19,837 bases of DNA from Verrucomicrobia subdivision 3 bacterium UBA7542 (GTDB lineage: Bacteria; Verrucomicrobiota; Verrucomicrobiia; Limisphaerales; UBA11358), in the NCBI GenBank assembly GCA_002479245.1, contig DLMG01000190.1, positions 1 through 19,837 of the forward strand, written 5' to 3'. Position numbers and translations under genes: made by a program. The notes below the pieces were generated by a model that saw nothing but the letters and a program-made list of their open reading frames with translations, searched no databases and was not told the origin of the DNA. How positions within the stretch are numbered: the stretch's first letter is position 1; every line of letters begins with the position of its first letter. Of the stretch, positions 1 through 5,778 are shown in pieces.

Positions 1-387
1 TCCGGCTGCGCCGGGCCGGAACAAAAACTCGGTCGCGGCGTGAGTAACACTCTTGAAATTACCCGCCTGGGCGAAATGCGCCGCTCCATCGAGCAAACGG
101 CCGTTTTTGAATCGCCCAGCGCCGGCTACACCGCCGGTGCTGTTAGCGGCTTGAATCGCACACTGGCGCGCACGGGCCTGGGCCTTTATGAAATCGTCAC
201 CGCGCCCATCCCGCCGTATCATCCGATCTGGACCAGTTACCTGAGTCCCGGCCCCGTTTATCCTGAAAGCTACAAGCCGGGCCTGATTTCGGGCTCGACG
301 TTCGATACGGACACCTACACCGGTTTCAGCGGCGGCGCCATTGCGCCGTACGTTCCCGGCAACCGGTTCCGCGTGTACGACAATTGA
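1..387 (+). CDS. Exosortase-associated lipoprotein, TIGR04073 family (5' truncated)
   Basis: The frame is open from base 1 and ends at TGA 385-387, so the gene starts upstream of the window. The first visible residues are Ser-Gly-Cys-Ala-Gly-Pro-Glu, which looks like the end of a lipobox with the lipidated Cys at bases 7-9. Nearly all of the mature protein (about 126 residues) is therefore present. A GTG at 40 could be called as a start but is probably internal. The body (KLGRGVSN, RLGEMRRSIEQT, an AGYTAG segment, a PIPPYHPIW segment, a PVYPESYKPGL segment, and the ending GFSGG...PGNRFRVYDN) matches my memory of the TIGR04073 family. That family is found mainly in Verrucomicrobia with exosortase systems; its role is unknown and no enzyme motif is visible. 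A terminator follows directly. Confidence 0.75.
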   Translation, partial: SGCAGPEQKLGRGVSNTLEITRLGEMRRSIEQTAVFESPSAGYTAGAVSGLNRTLARTGLGLYEIVTAPIPPYHPIWTSYLSPGPVYPESYKPGLISGSTFDTDTYTGFSGGAIAPYVPGNRFRVYDN

Positions 388-411
388 CCGTGACCGATTT
401 CATTTTCATCC

Positions 412-448
412 ACGCGCCAACCATTTTCCGTTGGCGCGTTTTGTTTTT
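412..448 (+). terminator. Rho-independent terminator after the TIGR04073 gene
   Basis: A perfect 10-bp stem (412-421 with 430-439, arms ACGCGCCAAC and GTTGGCGCGT) closes an 8-nt loop and is followed by a T-rich run to 448. It lies 24 bases after the lipoprotein stop. The T run ends directly before the chosen GTG start of ispE, so the hairpin also occupies the position where an ispE ribosome binding site would be. Confidence 0.8.
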
Positions 449-1336
449 GTGAAGGCCAGGCCGCTCGAAAAAAATTCGCCCGGCAAAGTCAACCTGCTGC
501 TGAACATCCTCGGCAAACGGCCTGATGGATTTCACGAACTCGAAACCGTCATGCAGCCGGTCAACCTTTGCGACCGGCTGACGTTTGAACGGCGCGGCGG
601 CGCGGTCGAACTTTCGTGCAGCGCCGCAGCCTTGCCGGTGGATTCGCGCAATCTGGTTCATCGCGCAGCCACCGGGTTTTTGCAAACCGCAAAAATCAGC
701 GACGGGGTGCGCATTCATTTGGAGAAAAAAATTCCGCTGGCCGCCGGTTTGGGCGGGGGCAGCGGCAATGCTGCGACGACACTGCTCGCGTTGAACGAAC
801 TTTTCGGCCAGCCGCTTTCAGCCGCGAAGCTCGGCGAACTGGCCGCGGCGCTCGGCTCGGACGTGCCGTTTTTCCTCCAAAACCAGCCCGCGCTCGTCAC
901 CGGTCGCGGCGAAAAAATCCAACCGTTCGATTTTTTTTCCGCGTTGCGCGACAAGGCGTTCCTGTTGATTCATCCCGGTTTTGGCATTTCAACGCCGTGG
1001 GCTTATCAGAATCTCGCCCGTTTTCCGGAGGCATTGAACGGCCGGCCGGGCCGCGCGCAAAAACTGATTTCAAAACTTCAAACCGGCGATTGGCGCGCTG
1101 CGAGCGCTGAATTTTACAATTCGCTGGAAGCCCCGGCGCTGGAAAAATATCCCGTGCTCGCCCTGTTCCAGGAATTTCTGCGCGCGAATGGCGCACTGGC
1201 CGCGCTCATGTCCGGCAGCGGCTCAACAACGTTTGCCATAGCCGAAAACCGGGCCGCCGCCGAATCGCTGGTGGAAAAACTCAAATCCAGGTTCGGGCAA
1301 AATTGCTGGACGGCCATTGTCCCAATCACCGGGTAG
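449..1336 (+). CDS. ispE: 4-diphosphocytidyl-2-C-methyl-D-erythritol kinase
   Basis: IspE is the cytoplasmic GHMP-family kinase that phosphorylates CDP-methylerythritol in the non-mevalonate (MEP) isoprenoid pathway. From the GTG at 449 the protein has 295 residues, normal for the family. Visible motifs are SPGKVNL near residue 10 with Lys12, followed by GKRPDGFHELET; the glycine-rich ATP loop PLAAGLGGGSGNAATT at about 96-111; GSDVPFF with Asp138; and the C-terminal GHMP motif LMSGSGSTTF. Lys12 and Asp138 fit the catalytic Lys/Asp pair of the E. coli enzyme. The frame extends upstream to 341 without a stop, but that part reads through the preceding gene and its terminator. GTG 449 is the only candidate just before the conserved N-terminus. 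No Shine-Dalgarno is seen. The TAG stop is shared with a palindrome. Confidence 0.92.
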   Translation: MKARPLEKNSPGKVNLLLNILGKRPDGFHELETVMQPVNLCDRLTFERRGGAVELSCSAAALPVDSRNLVHRAATGFLQTAKISDGVRIHLEKKIPLAAGLGGGSGNAATTLLALNELFGQPLSAAKLGELAAALGSDVPFFLQNQPALVTGRGEKIQPFDFFSALRDKAFLLIHPGFGISTPWAYQNLARFPEALNGRPGRAQKLISKLQTGDWRAASAEFYNSLEAPALEKYPVLALFQEFLRANGALAALMSGSGSTTFAIAENRAAAESLVEKLKSRFGQNCWTAIVPITG

Positions 1337-1408
1337 GGCGCGCACTCCGTTGCGCGCCGCCGTTCCAGCGCCGGCCACTCACGGCGCGCAGGGGACTGCG
1401 CACCCTAC
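1333..1408. repeat. Palindromic element between convergent ispE and murJ
   Basis: Two 26-nt arms (1333-1358 and 1383-1408) are inverted copies matching at 22 of 26 positions around a 24-nt centre. Each arm begins GTAGGG or GTAGGGT-like when read inward, so the TAG at one end is the stop codon of ispE and the TAG at the other end, on the minus strand, is the stop codon of murJ. It may act as a bidirectional terminator, though no T run is present. It resembles a dispersed GC-rich repeat, but only one copy lies in this window. Confidence 0.7.
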
Positions 1409-2961
1409 CGCTTGAATCGTGCCAGTGCGAATTCCGCCATTTCCTTTGCCGCCGGAATTTTGAAAGCCAGCGCGACGATTCCATAAATCAATCCTGCCAA
1501 AATCGCCGGTACGAACACCGCGCCAATCTTCAATGCGATGGTCTTGTGGCCGAGATAATTTTCCCATGACCACCAGCCCGACCATGCCACCAGCCCGGCC
1601 AGAATGCCGGCGATGGCCAGTGGCAGAAAGGTGGCGCGCAGCGGTTCCATTTCCAGTTTCCCCAGCTTTTTCCGCAGTGCATAAAACAACAGGCCGGCGT
1701 TGCAAACCGAGGTGATGGTGTTTGCAATGCCGAGTCCGCCCTGCCGCAACGGCACAACCAGCAGAACCGACAAAACCAGATTCACCGTGAGGCAGACAAT
1801 GCTGATTTTCATCGGTGTTTTGGTGTCGCCCAGCGCGAAAAATGCCCGCGCCAGGATGTTGACGGTTGAAAACGCGACCAGCCCCGGCGCCAGGCACATG
1901 AGCGCCAGCGTCGCGCGACCGGTGGAGTCGGCGGTGAATTTGCCGTGTTCAAACAGCAGCCGGATGATCGGTTCGGCCAGCACGACCAGCAGGATGGCCG
2001 CAATCACATTCGCAAACAGCAGTGTGCCGATACCCTGCCGGAGCGTGCCGCGAAATTCGGAATAATTTTTTTCCGCCGCCAGCCCCGAAAGCGTTGTCAG
2101 CAGATACGTTGCCAGCGAAATGCCGAACATGCCCTGCGGCAGCTCCATCAGGCGCACGGCGTAATCGAACGAGGCGTTGATTTGCGGGTTGACACAAAAG
2201 GCGATGGTCTGCGTCAGCAGCACGTTGATTTGGAAAGCGGCGACGCCGATGGCGCCAGGAATCATTCGCGTCACCACAAGCCGGACGGTTTCATTTTGCC
2301 ACGGCGAAACCCACTGGTAACGAAAGCCGTCGTGCCAGAGCGTCGGCAGTTGAAAGGCCGCCTGCGCCACGCCCGCCGCCAGCACCCCGATGGCCAGCGC
2401 GAAAATTTGTTCGTGCAACGCGTGTCCCATCCTGGGCGCGAGCCAGAGCACGGACGCAATCATTACAACGTTGAGCATGGTGGCGCCCATGGCCGGAATG
2501 AAAAAATGGCCGCGCGTGTTGAGCATGCCCATGAACGCCGCCGCCAGGCACACGAGCAGCATGTAGGGAAACATCACGCGCAAAAGCCGCAGCATGAGTT
2601 CGGTGTTTTCGCTGAATTGATGAACGGCCAGCGCAATCGAGAGGCCGAGCATGACCACGCCGATGAGCGCCGCCGCCGCGACGACGAGGCCGGAAATCAC
2701 GGCGTTGGCCGCGCGCCACATCTCGATTTCGCCGTGCGTCTTCTCCTTTACCTTGAAAATGGGGACGAACGCCGCCGTCAGCGCGCCTTCGCCCAGCAGC
2801 CGGCGGAACAAATTCGGGATGAGAAACGCGAGTTTGAACGCACCCGCCACCCGGGTGTCACCCATGAAATTCGCATAAACCATCTCGCGCACCATGCCGA
2901 GCAGGCGGCTGACGAGCGTGGCGGCGGCCATCGCGCCGGACGACTTGAGCATTTGCGACAT
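1405..2961 (-). CDS. murJ: Lipid II flippase MurJ (MviN family)
   Basis: MurJ flips lipid-linked peptidoglycan precursor across the inner membrane. The 518-residue protein is of usual length and shows the typical MOP-superfamily pattern of about 14 hydrophobic helices. The N-terminus carries the MurJ signature: SGAMAAATLVSRLLGMVRE, then YANFMG, AFKLAFLIPNLFRRLLGEGA and LTAAFVPIF, including the Arg-rich and GEGA loop residues near the substrate cavity. A PQGMFGIS-type segment lies mid-protein. The start is the ATG at 2959-2961; an in-frame ATG three codons later is possible. The gene is divergent from tyrS across a micro-repeat-filled spacer, and its TAG stop lies in the palindrome shared with ispE. 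It stands alone as a transcription unit. Confidence 0.95.
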   Translation of the reverse strand: MSQMLKSSGAMAAATLVSRLLGMVREMVYANFMGDTRVAGAFKLAFLIPNLFRRLLGEGALTAAFVPIFKVKEKTHGEIEMWRAANAVISGLVVAAAALIGVVMLGLSIALAVHQFSENTELMLRLLRVMFPYMLLVCLAAAFMGMLNTRGHFFIPAMGATMLNVVMIASVLWLAPRMGHALHEQIFALAIGVLAAGVAQAAFQLPTLWHDGFRYQWVSPWQNETVRLVVTRMIPGAIGVAAFQINVLLTQTIAFCVNPQINASFDYAVRLMELPQGMFGISLATYLLTTLSGLAAEKNYSEFRGTLRQGIGTLLFANVIAAILLVVLAEPIIRLLFEHGKFTADSTGRATLALMCLAPGLVAFSTVNILARAFFALGDTKTPMKISIVCLTVNLVLSVLLVVPLRQGGLGIANTITSVCNAGLLFYALRKKLGKLEMEPLRATFLPLAIAGILAGLVAWSGWWSWENYLGHKTIALKIGAVFVPAILAGLIYGIVALAFKIPAAKEMAEFALARFKR

Positions 2962-2971
2962 CGCGCGGGAG

Positions 2972-3007
2972 ACTAAAGTCCAAAGCCCAAAGTCTAAAGC
3001 CCAAAGT
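2972..3007. repeat. Low-complexity AAAGTC/AAAGCC micro-repeat
   Basis: Four successive units of the form CTAAAGTC, CAAAGCC, AAAGTCTAAAGCC and CAAAGT make a degenerate 7-8-bp tandem array just upstream of the murJ start, in the murJ-tyrS divergent spacer. It is one of several unrelated micro-repeat types in the window. Confidence 0.7.
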
Positions 3008-3022
3008 GCGCAATGCTTGAAA

Positions 3023-3056
3023 TCCTCCTCGTTCTCGTTCTCGTCCTCGTCCTCGA
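3023..3056. repeat. Low-complexity TCCTCG/TTCTCG micro-repeat
   Basis: Tandem hexamers alternating TCCTCG, TTCTCG and TCGTCC give a strand-asymmetric pyrimidine-rich tract in the murJ-tyrS spacer. The same text recurs at 16622-16700, where it forms a palindrome inside the aminotransferase gene. The copy here has only one arm. Confidence 0.75.
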
Positions 3057-3128
3057 AAATGGAAAACCGGCGAGCACGCGACGAAAGTCGGTGTTGGCAA
3101 TCGGCGGCTAGCGAATTAGGCTTGGTGC

Positions 3129-4409
3129 GTGAGCATCCTGGAAGAACTCAAATGGCGCGGTCTGGTGGCGGATTGCACCGACGCGGCGGAACTGGCCAAA
3201 CGTCTCGCCGCGCCCATCACACTTTACTGCGGTTTTGACCCGACCGCCGACAGCCTGCACGTGGGCAATCTCGTGCCGTTGCTCGCGCTGCGCCGGTTTC
3301 AATTGCTCGGGCATCATCCCATCGCCGTCGCCGGTGGCGCCACCGGCATGGTGGGCGACCCCAGCGGCAAGACCAGCGAGCGCCAGTTGCTCACGAAAGA
3401 AATTCTGGAACGCAACATCGCCAGTGTGAAAATTCAGCTCGCGAAGCTTTTGGATTTTGAAACCCCCCAAAATCCGGCGCGGCTGGTGGACAACGCCTTC
3501 TGGACGAAGGACGTTTCATTTCTCGATTTCCTGCGCGATATCGGCAAGCATTTTTCCGTCAACCAGATGGTGGCCAAGGAAAGCGTCCGCGCCCGGATGG
3601 AAGACCGCGAGGTGGGCATCAGCTACACCGAATTCAGCTACATGCTGCTCCAGGCGTTTGATTTCATGGTTCTGTGCCGCGACGCCAATTGCGAACTGCA
3701 AATTGGCGGCAGCGACCAGTGGGGCAACATCACCGCCGGCATCGAACTTACGCGCAAGAAACTTGGTAAAACGGTTTACGGCCTGACCCTGCCGCTGATT
3801 ACCAACGCCGACGGCTCAAAGTTCGGCAAAACCGAAGCTGGGGCCATCTGGCTCGACCCGAAGCGCACGAGCGTCTATCGCTTCTACCAGTTTTGGATCA
3901 ACACCGACGACCGGGATGCCATCCGTTATTTAAAATTCTTCACGTTTTTGTCGAAGGAGGAAATTGAAGCGCTGGAGAAAAAACACACCGAAAACCCTGG
4001 CGCCCGCGAAGCGCACCGGGCTTTGGCCAAAGCGGCGACCGATTTGATTCATGGCCCGAACGCCACAACGGAAGCCATCCGCGCCAGCGAAGTCTTATTC
4101 GGAGGCGACATTTACGGCGTTTCAGAAAGCACTTTTAATGAAATCATGGGAGAGGTGCCAACAAAGGAAATTGAAAAATCAAGATTGAGTGGTGCGGGCC
4201 TCCCGTTGGTTGACCTTCTTGTCGAGTCAGGTTTAGCGACTTCGAAAAGCCAAGCTAGAAAGGACATCCAAGGCAGGGGAATAAAGATCAATGACATGTG
4301 CGAGTCAAATGTGAATCGGACAATCATGTCGCAAGATTTTAAGTTCTTCGAGAAATACATAGTGCTAAGGAAAGGCAAAAAGAATTACGTCGTTATAGCG
4401 GCGAAGTAA
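3129..4409 (+). CDS. tyrS: Tyrosyl-tRNA synthetase
   Basis: This class I aminoacyl-tRNA synthetase charges tRNA-Tyr. It has 426 residues, the normal length, from a GTG start at 3129; the N-terminus ILEELKWRGL fits the family. The HIGH-like motif is HVGN (His44), preceded by CGFDPTADSLHVGN. The tyrosine/tRNA-binding stretch includes QIGGSDQWGNI, and the KMSKS-like signature is KFGKT (231-235). A C-terminal S4 RNA-binding domain (about 355-426) contains VDLLVESGLATSKSQARK and IKIND. From about base 4090 (residue ~320) to the stop, composition drops to about 43% GC by hand count and AGA, AGG, ATA, CTA and TTA codons appear. The 5' part is far more GC-rich. The frame stays intact. The 237 bp after the stop show nothing recognisable. 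Confidence 0.95.
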   Translation: MSILEELKWRGLVADCTDAAELAKRLAAPITLYCGFDPTADSLHVGNLVPLLALRRFQLLGHHPIAVAGGATGMVGDPSGKTSERQLLTKEILERNIASVKIQLAKLLDFETPQNPARLVDNAFWTKDVSFLDFLRDIGKHFSVNQMVAKESVRARMEDREVGISYTEFSYMLLQAFDFMVLCRDANCELQIGGSDQWGNITAGIELTRKKLGKTVYGLTLPLITNADGSKFGKTEAGAIWLDPKRTSVYRFYQFWINTDDRDAIRYLKFFTFLSKEEIEALEKKHTENPGAREAHRALAKAATDLIHGPNATTEAIRASEVLFGGDIYGVSESTFNEIMGEVPTKEIEKSRLSGAGLPLVDLLVESGLATSKSQARKDIQGRGIKINDMCESNVNRTIMSQDFKFFEKYIVLRKGKKNYVVIAAK

Positions 4410-4646
4410 GCAAGTCGAGTCAGGGCATCTTGTGAAAGTCAGACAGGGATCTTCTTTGCGCGCCTGGCTTCGCGGTTTTTGTCTTTCAACCGGGAAATCC
4501 GGGCAATTTGTCTGGAAGAAAATCACGGAGAGCCATTGCCCCCGCCATTCAAGGAGTCCCCAGCGGATGGGGCTGCTTGACGGAATCGACAGTCATTAAT
4601 TTCCCGTTTCACCGCAGCACGAAATAAGATCGTTCCGTCACATCTT

Positions 4647-5660
4647 TCAATCAATCTTTTCGAGCGCCGCCCAGGATTGGGGAAGATTTTTGCGGACTTC
4701 GATTCCTTCAAACGGTTTGCCCTGCCGGGCGCCCGCTTTTTTTGCCCACGCGGCCATGCGCCTGACGCCTTCTTCGAGCGAAACATTTTTTATCAGGTCG
4801 CCGAAATGGTTCCGCACTTTTTCGTGCGCGGAATAGGCATGAACGACTTCGTTGCGCGCGTCGAGATGTTTGATCTGCGATTTTGCGCCCATCGCCCGGG
4901 CAACGACAGTGGCGAGTTCGTTCACCGAATAAGGTTTGTCCGCGCCGACGTTGAAGACCTGATTGTAACTTTTCGGTCGCGCGCTGCTCGCGGCGATGAC
5001 GGGAGCAACGTCATCAATGTAACTGAATGCGCGCGTCTGCCTGCCGTCGCCGAAAATCGTCATCGGTTGTCCCTGCATGATTTGGTTCATGAAAATGCCG
5101 ATGACGTTGCGGTAACGATCGCCGAGATTTTGGTTTTCGCCATAGACATTGTGCGGGCGAAAGACGATATAATTCAGCCCGAACATTTCGTGCGCCTCTT
5201 TCAAATCAAGTTCCACCGCGTATTTGGCGATGCCATAAGGGTCTTCGGGCTGCGGCACGGCCTCCTCGGTCATGGGCACCTGGTTTCGGCCGTAAACCGC
5301 GATGGATGAGGCGAACACGAAACACTTGACGTTGTGATTTACGGCGGCGTTGATGAGGTTGACGCTGCCCAGCAGGTTGTTGGTGTAATTGAAATGTTTG
5401 ATGAAATGACTCAAGCCTTCGGCAGCGTAGGCGGCCAGATGGAAGACGTGTTCAAACTTGTGTCCAGCATGGAGCTTTTGCACGAGCGCGACATCCGTGA
5501 TCGAACCTCTGACAAATTTCACGCCAGCGGGAACGTAATCGCGAAAGCCGCCGCTCAAATCGTCCAAGCCAATCACTTGGTGTCCCGCTTTGAGCAAATG
5601 CTTGCAGACGTGCGAACCAATAAAGCCCGCCGCGCCGGTGACCAGAACCTGTGAACTCAT
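4647..5660 (-). CDS. NAD-dependent sugar-nucleotide epimerase/dehydratase (extended SDR)
   Basis: The 337-residue protein has the Rossmann motif GAAGFIG (Gly9, Gly12, Gly15) near its N-terminus, FASSIAVYG with the catalytic Ser at about 118-119, and the Tyr142-Lys146 pair in PYGIAK. Further along are FRPHNVYG and a substrate-binding GDGRQTRAFSYIDDV segment typical of UDP-glucose/UDP-GlcNAc 4-epimerases and related dehydratases. Such enzymes make activated sugars in the cytoplasm for surface polysaccharides. The exact substrate cannot be read from the sequence, so galE is not assigned. The start is ATG at 5658-5660. It is divergent from the YfhO-like gene, with the promoter for the latter lying between them, and convergent with tyrS. 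Confidence 0.88.
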   Translation of the reverse strand: MSSQVLVTGAAGFIGSHVCKHLLKAGHQVIGLDDLSGGFRDYVPAGVKFVRGSITDVALVQKLHAGHKFEHVFHLAAYAAEGLSHFIKHFNYTNNLLGSVNLINAAVNHNVKCFVFASSIAVYGRNQVPMTEEAVPQPEDPYGIAKYAVELDLKEAHEMFGLNYIVFRPHNVYGENQNLGDRYRNVIGIFMNQIMQGQPMTIFGDGRQTRAFSYIDDVAPVIAASSARPKSYNQVFNVGADKPYSVNELATVVARAMGAKSQIKHLDARNEVVHAYSAHEKVRNHFGDLIKNVSLEEGVRRMAAWAKKAGARQGKPFEGIEVRKNLPQSWAALEKID

Positions 5661-5718
5661 GCGACGAATTTAGCCGCGAAGCCCACTTGCGGCGAGTTTT
5701 TTTGAACCGCCCACCGTC

Positions 5719-5747
5719 TTGACACTCAACCTGCCACGACCGAGAAT
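5719..5747 (+). promoter_or_regulatory. Sigma-70-type promoter for the YfhO-like gene
   Basis: A perfect -35 box TTGACA (5719-5724) is followed after 17 bp by GAGAAT (5742-5747), which matches 4 of 6 positions of TATAAT. Transcription would start near 5754, about 25 nt before the ATG at 5779. This argues against the upstream TTG (inside the -35 box) and the ATG at 5746 (inside the -10 box) as start codons. Confidence 0.5.
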
Positions 5748-5778
5748 GTCTGTTCCGTTTTTTAGCCGACCGAATTTT

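Noticed and set aside
1945..2976. A 343-codon open frame on the plus strand
   Set aside because: It is antisense to murJ, rich in Arg, His and Gln as expected from a complementary frame of a GC-rich gene, and has no motif.
3023..3056. T-box or other tyrosine-sensing leader before tyrS
   Set aside because: No T-box sequence, specifier hairpin or terminator/antiterminator pair is visible; the region is micro-repeat.
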